64,000 nucleotides of DNA. It comes from Cerasibacillus terrae (lineage in GTDB: Bacteria; Bacillota; Bacilli; Bacillales; Amphibacillaceae). The DNA is taken from positions 1 through 64,000 of the forward strand of contig NZ_VDUW01000003.1 in assembly GCF_008039555.1 (NCBI RefSeq), written 5' to 3'. Positions 27,355 to 36,954 of the stretch are shown one piece after another (within the stretch, counting starts at the first letter, position 1; each line of letters opens with the position of its first letter). Both the position numbers and the translations under genes were made by a program. The notes under the pieces are model-generated. The model was given only the letters and a program-made list of their open reading frames with translations. It had not been told where the DNA came from and ran no database searches.

Positions 27355-27927
27355 ATGAAAGAGATACTTATTACTAATATTATATTTGCCTTTTTAATTA
27401 TAATATTTATTACTCCAATAATCGCATTAATTTTTCGCTTAATAAAAAAAACTTCATTTATAAAAACTTGGGCCATCTCAAGTATTATTCTCGTTGGACT
27501 GAGTTCATTTATTATAACTGTAACTCTTTCAGCTTTACTCTTTGAAGTTAAATTAAATACCAATAAATTAGATACGCAATTTGAAGATATAGAAAATGAG
27601 CAGAACATTGAAGAAAATTCAACTGAAAATATACTTGCACAAATATTTACAACAGGTAGCTACGGGAAAGCTGCGGGAAAATACGGTCGTGGAAACAATG
27701 CATCGGTCGATAGTATTGTAAAGAACTATAGTGATAAAGATTTTAAAGGTAAATTAATTATTTACGCGATTTATAAAGAGGAAAAGATTGGGGAAAAGGA
27801 AATTGAGATTGAGTTACCTTCTAAGGAATGGAAACGGAAGAATACAGATCCCTCAGATCTTCAGATTAATAGAAAAATATGGTATGATGTTGAATTTGAA
27901 TATGTAGTTCAGGGAAGTTTTAAATAG
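27355..27927 (+). CDS. hypothetical membrane protein, 190 aa
   Basis: Two membrane helices (about residues 5-30 and 38-66) are followed by a ~120-residue, mostly hydrophilic domain that is probably extracytoplasmic, with a Gly-rich segment (GSYGKAAGKYGRGNN) and a beta-rich C-terminus. AGGGAGGGAGG precedes the ATG. Monocistronic between two terminators. Function unknown. Confidence 0.7.
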   Translation: MKEILITNIIFAFLIIIFITPIIALIFRLIKKTSFIKTWAISSIILVGLSSFIITVTLSALLFEVKLNTNKLDTQFEDIENEQNIEENSTENILAQIFTTGSYGKAAGKYGRGNNASVDSIVKNYSDKDFKGKLIIYAIYKEEKIGEKEIEIELPSKEWKRKNTDPSDLQINRKIWYDVEFEYVVQGSFK

Positions 27928-27935
27928 TCAAAAAC

Positions 27936-27989
27936 AACTAAACTGTGAAGGGAGAGACATATGCTTTCCACTTACACAGTTTAGTTTTA
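27936..27989 (+). terminator. terminator
   Basis: AACTAAACTGTG / CACAGTTTAGTT, perfect 12-bp stem with a T-rich tail, just behind the 190-aa membrane protein gene. Confidence 0.8.
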
Positions 27990-28010
27990 TTTGGATCTAC
28001 GTCAATATTT

Positions 28011-29412
28011 AGGACACATTTAAGTTAGTTTTTTAGTTGTGCTTTGAAGCTTATTTGAATATATATGTGAAGGCTTGACATGGAGCCTCTGTGTGCGTGG
28101 TAATTTGCGAAAGACGAAAAGTTAGTGAACCACATTTCGCCAGGCAAAAGCCTACCACACCCACCTCTCCAAGTAAAGCCGTGCTCTAATGGTATGTTGT
28201 GCGGTTATGCTGCTTGATTGAACGCTAAATCTTCCATCTCTTGTGGGGTCAGAAAGCCAATACTGCCATGTATTCTTTTACGATTATACCAGCCTTCAAT
28301 ATATTTAAATAACTCTAATCTCGCAGCGTTGAAATCTAAGTATTGTACGTGATTTACTTCTTCTTTCTTTAAAATCGCATGAAAAGACTCAATACAAGCA
28401 TTGTCATAGGGGCTTCCCTTATGACTGAAGGAGTGTCTCATCTTATATCTGAATCTTTTCTGCAAAGGAATCACTTGTGTATTGTGAACCCAAATCACAA
28501 TGGAAGATGACGCCATTCTTAGGTTTCTGTGTGACATAAGCGTTTTCTAAAGCTTTTTCAACCAGTTCAGTCGTCATTGAACGTCCAAATGAATACCCTA
28601 TAACTTTTCTTGAATGCAAATCTAATACAGATGCAAGGTAACACCAGCCATCACGAAGCGTGTGAATATACGTGATATCGCCAACCCATTTTTGGTTGAT
28701 CGTAGTCGTAGTAAAGTCTCTGTTAATAATATTTTTTCGTTCTTTAACCTTTTCTTTACTAGGTGTCGGACGGAACTTTTTAACGATGATGGATCGGATA
28801 CCAGCTTTTTTCATCAAGCGTTGAACTTGCTTTAAGCTGATTTTATGACCTTGCTTTTCAAGGATTTCATGTATCTTAGGTGCACCATATCGTTTCTTAC
28901 TTTCTTCATGAATCTGAATAATCTTTTCTGTGAATTCACGGTTCTTACGATTACGATTCGATCCTGTTTTATTCAAAGATTGGTAGTAGGTACTTTTAGG
29001 TATATCAAGGGTTTCGCACATCGTACGAATGGGATAATCATCTTTATGTTCTGTAATAAATTCAGTTAATTCTGAGTCACTTACTTTCGAGCGAATATGG
29101 CCATAGCCCTTTTTAAGATTTCAAGCTCCTGTTTCTAGCGAAGGTTTTCTTTTTGAATGGCATCTACTTCTTTTGGAGTAATCTCCTTGCCATTAGATCC
29201 TTCAATCGGAGTTAAATCTTTAATCCACTTATAGATAGTTACACCAGATACGCCATACTCGCTGCTTAAATCTTTTACAGAACTTCCAGATTGATAAAGA
29301 TCAACAATCATCTTTTTAAAATCATCGTTATACCGTTTACCGTTATTTCTTGTATTCATCGGACACATCCTCCTTGAAATTCATTGTATAAAATTTAACT
29401 TAGATGTGTCCA
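28011..29412 (-). mobile_element. degenerate IS3-family (IS150-type) element
   Basis: The inverted ends AGGACACATTTAAGTTAGTTTTT (left, 28011) and TGGACACATCTAAGTTAAATTTT (complement of the right end, 29412) enclose a two-ORF transposase on the minus strand. No clear target duplication flanks it. Both transposase ORFs carry inactivating lesions. Confidence 0.85.
28205..29359 (-). pseudogene. IS3-family transposase OrfA/OrfB, disrupted
   Basis: OrfA starts at ATG 29359 (AAGGAGG 9 nt upstream) with an HTH region (YGVSGVTIYKWIKD) but meets an in-frame TAG after KENLR; reading through gives KQELEILKRAMA, the normal leucine-zipper end. OrfB (HTH_21 plus rve integrase) has the first Asp in VGDITYIHT and HCDLGSQYTS, then a frameshift near 28450 (one base missing) before MRHSFSHKGSPYDNACIESFHAILKKE with the catalytic Glu. 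HSD of the usual HSDQG motif is HCD here. The element is not expected to transpose on its own. Confidence 0.9.
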
Positions 29413-29470
29413 TGAAACTATACTAGCATCACTACCCAGTCTCTCATAAGCATTGTAAATTAGATGAAAT

Positions 29471-30967
29471 TTATTTATTATCTCCCAAAGAAAGCTCATA
29501 TACGATTTTTTGTCCTCGCTTTGTTTTTTCTACTAAATCACCTTTAAAATTTTCACCATGTTCCCCATAAAGTTCTTCTGTTTCAATTGCCATGTCACTT
29601 GTAGCTTCAATAATTACGATTACGTCTTCACTGTCAACATCAGGTCGGGGAATTTGGAAACGAAATGTCCCATCAGGCATGACAGTTGTTCTGCTCGTAT
29701 AACCTGCTGCTTCATATCCGGGTACTTCGATTTCCGCTTTAATGCCCGTTAGCTCGTTCAAATTACTTTTCATTGTAATGTCATAATAATGATCTTTCGT
29801 TTCAATCTTTTCTTTTTCCATCCATACTTCTAAGTCGCCATAATCATCAGGCACTTCCCAGTTATTTATACCAAATTTTGCTTTCTCTCCATTTTTAAAT
29901 TCTATATATGCATACGTGAACGCACCATGGCGAGTACGTTTGATACTTGTAAATTTGTGTTTAAATGGACCTTCTATTTTTTCTCCTTCAGAACCATATA
30001 ATTCTTGTGATTCCGTATTTTCTTTATCCGGTTGATAAGATAATTGTAATGTGAGTGGATCACCATTAAGATCCTCTTCATTAATATCTAAAGTAAGTTC
30101 AAAATCACCTTTCTCATCAACCTGTATTTCTTCTTTTAAATAAGGATTTTCAGATCCATAATGGTAGGATTGTAAAATAACAGTAGATCCTTTGATAAGG
30201 TTTGACTTTCCAACTAAAGAGAAAGTGCCATCTATTTTCACCTCCGCATCAAATACCACTTGAGGATTGCTTTGATCATTTAAAAAATTATCAATTTGAA
30301 TAGAATCGCTACTATCTTCTTCATGTTCTGCAACATCTTCCGCAGGTACGTTCAAGTCCTTCCCCGCGACAACTTCAACGAATTGCATTATTAATTGATT
30401 ATTACCTTCGTTTAATTCTGATACGTCTATGTTTTGAAAGGCCTCTTCATCTATAGTTATAGAATTATATTTTTCGGATAGCTTCCTCGCTTTATCTTCA
30501 AAAGCATTCACTGCTGTGTGTATTTCTTCGTTTATTTTATGTAGTGATTCTACGCCGTCATTAAGGTCTATTTCTTCTATGTTTCCTTCATAGGCACTTT
30601 TCATCACTTCTTCAAAAATATCTTTAATGGTAGACTGCTTATCTAAATCTAGTTGTAAAATAACTATCAATTGCTCATTTAAATCAATGATATTTTCATT
30701 TTTAAAGTCCGTATTTTTAAATTTATTTACAATTTCTTTGTGTTCTGGGATAACTTTATCATTTAGTATTTCCAATGCCTTATCTGGTTCAGAATCGAAA
30801 ATTAAATTAACATATTCCTCCATATATTCATCAACTTTGAAGTCTTCACCTAAACCACTTTTCAACCCATCTACATATTCACCCAATTCTTTTTCTTCCG
30901 AGCTTACACATCCAGATAGTACAATTAATGTACAAAGTATTGTAGTCCATATACATCTTCGTAACAA
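29471..30967 (-). CDS. hypothetical lipoprotein with repeated carbohydrate-like beta domains
   Basis: About 498 aa. A signal peptide with lipobox LSGC (Cys at residue 20) shows export and lipidation. The start TTG 30967 has AGGAG 9 nt upstream and gives a compact signal peptide; ATG 31000 (11 residues earlier) lacks a site. Residues ~25-190 are helical and acidic, like YkyA-type cell-wall lipoproteins (putative cell-wall binding). The rest consists of beta-rich segments with three similar ELYGxxGExxxG motifs (ELYGSEGEKIEG, ELYGEHGENFKG). Function unknown. Confidence 0.75.
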   Translation of the reverse strand: MLRRCIWTTILCTLIVLSGCVSSEEKELGEYVDGLKSGLGEDFKVDEYMEEYVNLIFDSEPDKALEILNDKVIPEHKEIVNKFKNTDFKNENIIDLNEQLIVILQLDLDKQSTIKDIFEEVMKSAYEGNIEEIDLNDGVESLHKINEEIHTAVNAFEDKARKLSEKYNSITIDEEAFQNIDVSELNEGNNQLIMQFVEVVAGKDLNVPAEDVAEHEEDSSDSIQIDNFLNDQSNPQVVFDAEVKIDGTFSLVGKSNLIKGSTVILQSYHYGSENPYLKEEIQVDEKGDFELTLDINEEDLNGDPLTLQLSYQPDKENTESQELYGSEGEKIEGPFKHKFTSIKRTRHGAFTYAYIEFKNGEKAKFGINNWEVPDDYGDLEVWMEKEKIETKDHYYDITMKSNLNELTGIKAEIEVPGYEAAGYTSRTTVMPDGTFRFQIPRPDVDSEDVIVIIEATSDMAIETEELYGEHGENFKGDLVEKTKRGQKIVYELSLGDNK

Positions 30968-31313
30968 TTTTATCAATCTCCTATACTTAATTTTGTTCAT
31001 CAAAAAAGCGAGGTAAATCTAATTTTTTATTTAAATATTAAGAATTTTTTATTATAACCATAATCGTAACTTAATAAATACATGTATGCAAACATATCGG
31101 GATAAATGAAAAATACGACAATTAAATTTATAAATAATTCTTTATATTGGTCCTATTGCCTATTTATCTACCACAGAAACTCGCAACTTTTACACTATGG
31201 ATTAATAGTCTGTACTCGGATAGGGTTGGAAAAATATGGGTGGTAATGGAATTGAAAGTAAGATTGTTCATTTTTGAATGAAATATTAAGTAATTAATCA
31301 GCTGGAAATTAGG

Positions 31314-31364
31314 AATAAACCTAGGGAGTCGGAATAATTTGGTGTTCCAGGCGCAAATATGATG
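31314..31364 (-). repeat. solitary degenerate monomer of the 51-bp repeat family
   Basis: The minus strand reads GCGCCTGGAACACCAAATTATTCC, matching GTGCCCGGAACTCCAGATAATCC of array 1 at most positions. It sits alone in the 31001-31600 gap, which otherwise contains no recognisable gene. Orientation is opposite to the arrays. Confidence 0.5.
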
Positions 31365-31600
31365 ACGAAACGTTTCACCATCAAATGATTGAATAGTTTT
31401 TCTTGTAAGTTTTGGCTTTTCTTTAAGTAATTTAGTTGTTCAAATGAATCACTTAAATTTCTAAGTAGTACAATTAATATAAATACCTTTGGCACTCTCC
31501 TGTGACTACTCTTCAATAAGAAGTGCATTTCTTATACCCAGATGAAATACTATTAAAAAAATAAAAAAGGTGAAAAAATGAGAAAAAAATTTAGTATTAA

Positions 31601-31771
31601 TTACAATATTATTCGTGAGCTTTTTTTAGCATGCTTTATATGCACTACCCATCTATCAATTGGTGACTTATTTGGGATATCATATTTCTTTGCCAACAAC
31701 TTATATCCCAAAGAATTTCCAGGATATCCTTTTATAATTTTTAATTTAAATTCATAACTATATTTAGCCAT
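31601..31771 (-). pseudogene. IS3-type OrfA remnant (helix-turn-helix)
   Basis: 56 aa (MAKYSYEFKLKIIKGY..., then LAKKYDIPN and DRWV) resembling the start of IS3/IS150 OrfA. It ends after ~56 residues in sequence unlike the family, and no OrfB follows. It is a truncated leftover of an insertion sequence. Confidence 0.7.
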
Positions 31772-31776
31772 ATAAA

Positions 31777-31820
31777 AACACCCCAAAAGTTATTGTTTCA
31801 TTCTAACTTTTGGGGTGCAG
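31777..31820. repeat. inverted repeat, IS end or terminator
   Basis: ACACCCCAAAAGTTA / TAACTTTTGGGGTG, 14-bp stem with an 11-nt loop, directly before the OrfA remnant. This is the usual appearance of the left end of such IS3-type elements; it may also terminate ytxJ-side transcription. Confidence 0.55.
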
Positions 31821-31841
31821 TATACATTTTAATACTCTACT

Positions 31842-32180
31842 TTAATCAATGACTGCCTTCATATGAGCTTTTGTAACAGACCAATGTGTAGCAGACCAAT
31901 AACTTTTTTTGTCTTTTATATAAATGATTTGTGGTGATTCGTGTTTGACTCCTAAGTCTGCCTCAATTTTATTTGAAACAGGACGAGATTCTCTGACCTT
32001 TACTAACGTATAATCGATATCTTCATTTGGATGTTCTTTTAAATATGCATTATATTCATCTAAGGCATTCGTACTTACTGGGCACGTCGTACTGTGCTTA
32101 AGAATAATTTGATCTTTATCGGTTGATTTATTTAAAATCTCATCCCATTCTTCAATCTTCGTAATTTCTTTCCATTCCAT
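31842..32180 (-). CDS. ytxJ: YtxJ-like thioredoxin-fold protein (bacillithiol system)
   Basis: 112 aa. Single-cysteine motif KHSTTCPVS (about residues 28-36) and SPQIIYI with the cis-proline of the thioredoxin fold, as in YtxJ/DUF2847. These are thought to act as monothiol bacilliredoxins. An AAGGGAGG site precedes the ATG. Monocistronic. Confidence 0.88.
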   Translation of the reverse strand: MEWKEITKIEEWDEILNKSTDKDQIILKHSTTCPVSTNALDEYNAYLKEHPNEDIDYTLVKVRESRPVSNKIEADLGVKHESPQIIYIKDKKSYWSATHWSVTKAHMKAVID

Positions 32181-32421
32181 TTTTATCGTCCTCCCTTAAG
32201 TAAATAATTGTATGTAGGATAATCACCTAGCTTCATATTACGTCAAGAACGATGAGATTTCAAAATGTTGATATATATATTGGAGGAGGCCATTAAATAC
32301 AATGATGATGGTTATTTTATTAAACTAAATCATATTTTCACATATAGAAATATGCTATATGGTAGAAAGTATAGGAAAGTTTAAACAATGATGAAATAAT
32401 CCCTTTAAAAGGTGTGAATGT

Positions 32422-33048
32422 CTATCTGCTACTTTTCGCTATCATCTTATCAATATATTTATAGATTTCCTCTTTATTTCCAGAGATCTTCTCCTCACGT
32501 GCATCATCTTTTGTCATTTTTTCTTTTGCTCTTTTCAACACGTCTTCTGCTTGTTCTTTAGGTACGATTACAACTCCGTCAACATCACCGACAACGATAT
32601 CGCCAGGATGAACAGAAACACCGCCACAGGAAATTGGTACGTTTGTTTCACCAGGTCCATTTTTCCCGCCTGATGATACGGTTGTTCCTTTTGAAAAAAC
32701 AGGGAAATTTAATTTTTTAATATCTATTATATCGCGGATGACCCCATCAACGACAAGCCCCCCTAGCTCCAATGTTTTCATCATGCCAACAACAAAATCA
32801 CCAGCAATCGCGCGATATGTATCTCCCTTTGAATCGACAACTAGTATATCACCAGGTTTTGCTTCTTTTAACGATTTTAGTAGCATCACATTATCACCAA
32901 CTGGAAGCTTCACTGTATATGCTCTCCCAGCAATTTTGTATTCTTCTTTTAATGGTTTGATGGTACCTTCTAGATTGTTCATTCCTTTTAATGCATCAGA
33001 GACAGCTGTTGTTGGAATCATTCTGAATTGTTGTATAATAGAATCCAT
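32422..33048 (-). CDS. RraA-family protein, putative HMG/oxaloacetate aldolase-decarboxylase
   Basis: 208 aa. RraA-like fold shared by 4-hydroxy-4-methyl-2-oxoglutarate aldolases and by the RNase E inhibitor RraA. Conserved parts: TTAVSDALKG, GDILVVDSKGD, the GxVVDGxIRD core (LGGLVVDGVIRDIIDI; Arg and Asp bind substrate and metal) and HPGDIVVGDVDGVVIVP. Since Bacilli have no RNase E target of this kind, an aldolase or decarboxylase is more likely. AGGAGGAA precedes ATG 33048. Confidence 0.85.
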   Translation of the reverse strand: MDSIIQQFRMIPTTAVSDALKGMNNLEGTIKPLKEEYKIAGRAYTVKLPVGDNVMLLKSLKEAKPGDILVVDSKGDTYRAIAGDFVVGMMKTLELGGLVVDGVIRDIIDIKKLNFPVFSKGTTVSSGGKNGPGETNVPISCGGVSVHPGDIVVGDVDGVVIVPKEQAEDVLKRAKEKMTKDDAREEKISGNKEEIYKYIDKMIAKSSR

Positions 33049-33205
33049 TTTTTAATTCCTCCTAATATTTATTTACTACCATTATAAATTGTTAATATTT
33101 CAAATTGCAAGATTTTTATTACGAAATATTTGGTGATACTTGTCACGTTTTAAGTAGTATTTTTTTACCTAAAGGGCTATAAGCTCCGTTTATAATATGA
33201 AAAAT

Positions 33206-33234
33206 TTGTGTAATTGATGAATATTATGTATAAT
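33206..33234 (+). promoter_or_regulatory. sigma-A promoter of lcfB
   Basis: TTGTGT (33206-33211), 17-bp spacer, TATAAT (33229-33234). Confidence 0.7.
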
Positions 33235-33245
33235 TACAGAAAAAG

Positions 33246-33263
33246 AATGAATGTTCATTCATT
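33246..33263. promoter_or_regulatory. FadR operator
   Basis: AATGAATG-TT-CATTCATT, the palindrome recognised by the TetR-type FadR of Bacillus (consensus TGAATGAATANTCATTCA). It lies 12 bp behind the -10 hexamer, ideal for repression relieved by long-chain acyl-CoA. Confidence 0.75.
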
Positions 33264-33286
33264 TTTTAAAAAGGAGGAGAATAAAA

Positions 33287-34834
33287 ATGAATTTAGCACA
33301 ATCCGTCCATGAAAGAGCAAAAAAATACCCCGAACAAGTTGCTTACGAATTTATGAATGAGCAATATACATACGGGTATTTCGAACAATCTGTGTCCAAA
33401 TTTGCAGGTGCTTTAAAACAAAATGGTGTAAAAAAGGGAGATCACATTGCTTTATTGGTAGGAAATACACCACATTTCATCATTACCTTATATGCAAGCT
33501 GGCGCTTAGGAGCGGTTGTTGTACCTATTAATCCAACGTATACACCTAATGAGATTTCGTTTATTGTGCGAAATAGTGATGCGAAAGTTATGGTTGCACT
33601 TGACCAATTATCTCCACTACTAGAAAAGAAAGAAATGTTATTTCCTAATATAGAAACAGTAATCATTTGTGAAACAGACGAAGAAAAGGTTAGGCAATGT
33701 ATGCAATTGGATGATGTACCTTTATTTTTTCGAGATATAATTCAAAGAGGGGAACCAGTGATACAATTAGAAAATCTGGACGAAAATGATAACGCTATCA
33801 TATTGTATACATCTGGTACATTAGGCCAACCGAAAGGTGCTATGTTAACACATAAAAATATTTATTCCAATGCTCGGGATGTAGGTACCTATTTAAAAAT
33901 GTCATCTGATGACCGCGTCGTAGCTACTCTTCCGATTTTTCACGTTTTTGCCTTGACAGTTGTTGTGAATGCACCATTATTACAAGGTGCTGTTGTATTG
34001 CTTCTACCACGATTTAGTCCGAAAGTGGTTTTTTATACGATTCGAGAACGAAAGGCAACGATATTTGCTGGTGTTCCAACTATGTATAATTTTCTTTATC
34101 AATATGAAGGTGGAAAGAAGGAAGATTATAAATCCATTCGTCTTTCGATTTCTGGTGGTTCTTCACTTCCGGTTGCTCTTTTACACAATTTCGAGGAGAA
34201 GTTTAATACACGGATTTTAGAAGGGTATGGATTATCTGAAGCATCACCTGTTACATGTTTTAATCCAATAGACCGTGAGCGTGTGCCAGGTTCAATTGGA
34301 ACGACTATTGTTAATGTGGAAAATAAAGTGGTTGATGTGACGGGCAATGAAGTTCCAAGAGGTGAGATTGGAGAGCTTGTTGTTAGAGGTCCCAATGTGA
34401 TGAAAGGCTATTACAAAATGCCAGAGGAAACAAATGCCACTCTTAAAGATGGATGGTTATATACAGGGGATATGGCAAAGCAAGATGAAAATGGTTATTT
34501 TTATATTGTTGATCGTAAAAAGGATATGATTATCGTAGGGGGATATAATGTCTATCCACGGGAAGTAGAAGAAGTAATATATAAACATCCAGATGTTGTG
34601 GAATGTGCTGTAATTGGAGTACCTGATAAGAGTTTTGGTGAAGCAGTAAGCGCTCATATTGTTTTGAAAGATGATAGTAAAATAGATGAACAGCAAATGA
34701 TTAATTTCTGTTCAAAGCATCTTGCAAAATATAAATTACCAACAGAAGTTCATTTTACAGACGAATTACCAAAAAATACTACTGGAAAAATATTACGCCG
34801 TTCTTTAAAAGATATGATGTTAAAACAGCAGTAA
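33287..34834 (+). CDS. lcfB: long-chain fatty-acid--CoA ligase
   Basis: 515 aa, cytoplasmic or membrane-associated enzyme that activates fatty acids to acyl-CoA for beta-oxidation. ANL superfamily motifs: AMP-binding P-loop YTSGTLGQPKGAM, GYGLSEASPV, YTGDMAKQDENGYFYIVDRKKDMIIVGGYNVYPREVE hinge and the catalytic Lys in PKNTTGKILRR. AAGGAGGAG precedes ATG 33287. Very similar in layout to B. subtilis LcfB (YhfL). Single gene with its own FadR operator and terminator. Confidence 0.95.
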   Translation: MNLAQSVHERAKKYPEQVAYEFMNEQYTYGYFEQSVSKFAGALKQNGVKKGDHIALLVGNTPHFIITLYASWRLGAVVVPINPTYTPNEISFIVRNSDAKVMVALDQLSPLLEKKEMLFPNIETVIICETDEEKVRQCMQLDDVPLFFRDIIQRGEPVIQLENLDENDNAIILYTSGTLGQPKGAMLTHKNIYSNARDVGTYLKMSSDDRVVATLPIFHVFALTVVVNAPLLQGAVVLLLPRFSPKVVFYTIRERKATIFAGVPTMYNFLYQYEGGKKEDYKSIRLSISGGSSLPVALLHNFEEKFNTRILEGYGLSEASPVTCFNPIDRERVPGSIGTTIVNVENKVVDVTGNEVPRGEIGELVVRGPNVMKGYYKMPEETNATLKDGWLYTGDMAKQDENGYFYIVDRKKDMIIVGGYNVYPREVEEVIYKHPDVVECAVIGVPDKSFGEAVSAHIVLKDDSKIDEQQMINFCSKHLAKYKLPTEVHFTDELPKNTTGKILRRSLKDMMLKQQ

Positions 34835-34848
34835 AAATAAACAATGGT

Positions 34849-34883
34849 AGGCTAGCTCAAGTATGTTTGAGCTAGCCTTTTAA
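34849..34883 (+). terminator. lcfB terminator
   Basis: AGGCTAGCTCAA / TTGAGCTAGCCT perfect 12-bp stem with a TTTTAA tail. Confidence 0.85.
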
Positions 34884-34889
34884 TTATCT

Positions 34890-35345
34890 TCAGCATGTTT
34901 TTTCCATCGATTTAAGAATGCCGAGATGGAGTCCGTCATGCCAGGTAACGAATTGTAAAGCTGCTTCAACTGTATGTAATGATAATGCATGAAAAACCTG
35001 CGTTTCTGATGCGTCTTTATTTAAATCAGCTGATGAGTACGTTAATATACGTTCCTTTTGTTTTTCTAAGGCATGAATGATTTCTTCCTTAGTAGGTGGT
35101 TCTTCCAACCATTTTAAATGACTTGTCCCATCAATAAATAACTTTTCCCATTCTGGATGCATCACCGTGTAATTGGGATCTGCTTTATTTAAAAAAACTT
35201 CTGCCGTAATATACATATGGCCCGCATTCCAACGAATCGTATTTGGAAAAGAAGATGGTTGATTATCCCATTTACTCTCATTAATATTTTGTAAAGCGAT
35301 TAATACTGATGTACGTGAATATGCAAACATTTGTAAAGATTCCAT
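34890..35345 (-). CDS. DinB-like four-helix protein
   Basis: 151 aa. DinB/YfiT fold: the three metal-ligand histidines fit WNAGHMY, LSLHTVEA and TWHDGLHLG. The family includes bacillithiol-dependent S-transferases (BstA). ATG 35345 (MESLQMF) has AGGAGAG 7 nt upstream; the open frame extends 19 codons further without a site. The 35346-35686 gap is divergent intergenic DNA with no recognised element. Confidence 0.85.
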   Translation of the reverse strand: MESLQMFAYSRTSVLIALQNINESKWDNQPSSFPNTIRWNAGHMYITAEVFLNKADPNYTVMHPEWEKLFIDGTSHLKWLEEPPTKEEIIHALEKQKERILTYSSADLNKDASETQVFHALSLHTVEAALQFVTWHDGLHLGILKSMEKTC

Positions 35346-35686
35346 TGAAATCTCTCCTATCTGGATGTTTCCTTTTTTCATTATTGAATTGTACCTATGC
35401 ACAATATAATAAGAAGGATGTAAAATTGCAAATCTGCATATCGGAATATACCGATATGAAAATTATTATAAATATATCATATCTAGAATCAATAATATAA
35501 ACAATATTTTTGCTTAATTACTATCTAAAAGTCGAGCATTCTAAAGTGGTCTGTTACTGTTCACTAATTTAGCCACTTCTATGATCTATTTATTCACCAT
35601 AATCACACTATCAAAGCTCATTATACATACTGCACTTAATTGTGGGGAACATAATATCAATATATTTAAAAGGAGATGCCAATATT

Positions 35687-36388
35687 ATGTTTGGTGAGTT
35701 AGACTTTTTTGAGATGATACTTCGTGCGACTCTTTCTTTTTTAGTTTTATTATTAATGACACGTCTAATGGGGAGAAAACAATTAAGTCAATTGACATTT
35801 TTTAATTATATTACAGGAATTGCCCTTGGTTCCATTGCAGGGGATATTGCTAGTGAATCCAAAACCCCCTTTTTAAATGGTCTTGTAAGTTTAATATGGT
35901 GGTCGCTTTTAACCATTTTGACTGCTTATATTGGCATGAAATCGAGAAGAGCCAGAACAGTAATTGATGGACAGCCTGTGATTGTCATTAAAAAGGGGGA
36001 AATTTTAGAAAATGAACTAAAAAAAGCTCAAATTAATATGGATGATTTAACAATGCTTTTGCGAGAACAACAAGTTTTTTCTGTAAAAGATGTAGAAAAT
36101 GCCATTTTTGAACCGAATGGACAACTAAGTATCATGCTCAAAGAGGATGTACAACCTGTTACAAAAAAAGATCAGAAAATATTTACTATCCAGCCAATGT
36201 ACATACCGATGGAGTTAGTGGTTGAAGGTGAAATCATTGAAAAAAATCTAAAAGAAGCTGGAATTACATCCAATTGGTTAAAAAGTCAGTTGAAATCACA
36301 AAACTTGCAGTTGAGTGAAATATTTTATGTGGAATTACAAAAAGATGGGTCATTATTCATAGACAAGTACCAAGAATTAACAAATTAA
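35687..36388 (+). CDS. DUF421 (YetF-type) membrane protein
   Basis: 233 aa: three N-terminal membrane helices (about 8-28, 40-58, 65-84), then two repeated cytoplasmic segments each containing V-G-I-E/L-E-LKKAxI-x2-L (KGEILENELKKAQINMDDLTMLLR and EGEIIEKNLKEAGITSNWLKSQL). This is the YetF/YrbG/YdfR family, which includes spore-germination-related proteins 2Duf; the role here is unknown. ATG 35687 has AAGGAG 9 nt upstream; ATG 35642 has none. Confidence 0.88.
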   Translation: MFGELDFFEMILRATLSFLVLLLMTRLMGRKQLSQLTFFNYITGIALGSIAGDIASESKTPFLNGLVSLIWWSLLTILTAYIGMKSRRARTVIDGQPVIVIKKGEILENELKKAQINMDDLTMLLREQQVFSVKDVENAIFEPNGQLSIMLKEDVQPVTKKDQKIFTIQPMYIPMELVVEGEIIEKNLKEAGITSNWLKSQLKSQNLQLSEIFYVELQKDGSLFIDKYQELTN

Positions 36389-36472
36389 TAAAGAACAGAA
36401 AGGGCTATACTGATTTGTTCATCAGTCTTAAAAGCTGTTAATTATTTTGCGTGAAAAAGCATTGATTAAAGT

Positions 36473-36501
36473 AGAACTATCAAATGATGGTTCTCTTTTT
36501 T
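36473..36501 (+). terminator. terminator of the DUF421 gene
   Basis: AGAACTATC-AAAT-GATGGTTCT followed by CTTTTTT. Confidence 0.75.
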
Positions 36502-36784
36502 GATTTGCAGATGATTGCATCTTAATCAACATTTTTTATGCAATTATATTGAAAGCCTCTACAATTTTATTCCCATTTGCATTAATAAAATCCTCGTCTT
36601 CCTAATAAACTTTAATTATATTCGATGAACAAGCTTTAGTATTATCGTATGAATGGAGTTTACTTCATTCTAATCAACTGAAAATTATATAACCTTTGCC
36701 CCTTTCTAGTCATTTGTTTCGATTTTAATAGTGAAGGGAGAGTTGCCTTTCCAGGAAGGACAAGAGCTGCATAAAGTGAAACTT

Positions 36785-36915
36785 CAATCAGTGGGAGTTT
36801 TCTTCATCTCCCACTGATTGTTAGTTGAACGAATCGGGCCTTTACTGGCTGTTGAACCTCTACTTATAATTTTTTGAGTATCTCGAATTCCTGAAGTGGA
36901 GGTCTTACAGCCAGT
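36785..36915. repeat. two large inverted repeats before the holin gene
   Basis: CAATCAGTGGGAG (36785) / CTCCCACTGATTG (36808-36820), a perfect 13-bp stem. Then ACTGGCTGT...ACCTC-ACTT (36844-36865) pairs with AAGT-GAGGT...ACAGCCAGT (36894-36915), about 22-bp arms with a 28-nt loop. The rest of 36389-36954 holds no gene. They could be a terminator, a mobile palindromic element or an operator region. Confidence 0.65.
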
Positions 36916-36954
36916 TAATCTGCGATAAAGTATTATACAAAAGAGGTGAGATAA

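Noticed and set aside
31298..31528. 76-aa minus-strand frame
   Set aside because: No ribosome site or recognisable domain; part of it is the degenerate 51-bp monomer.
33969..34220. Internal out-of-frame ORF in lcfB
   Set aside because: A shadow of the well-conserved acyl-CoA ligase gene.
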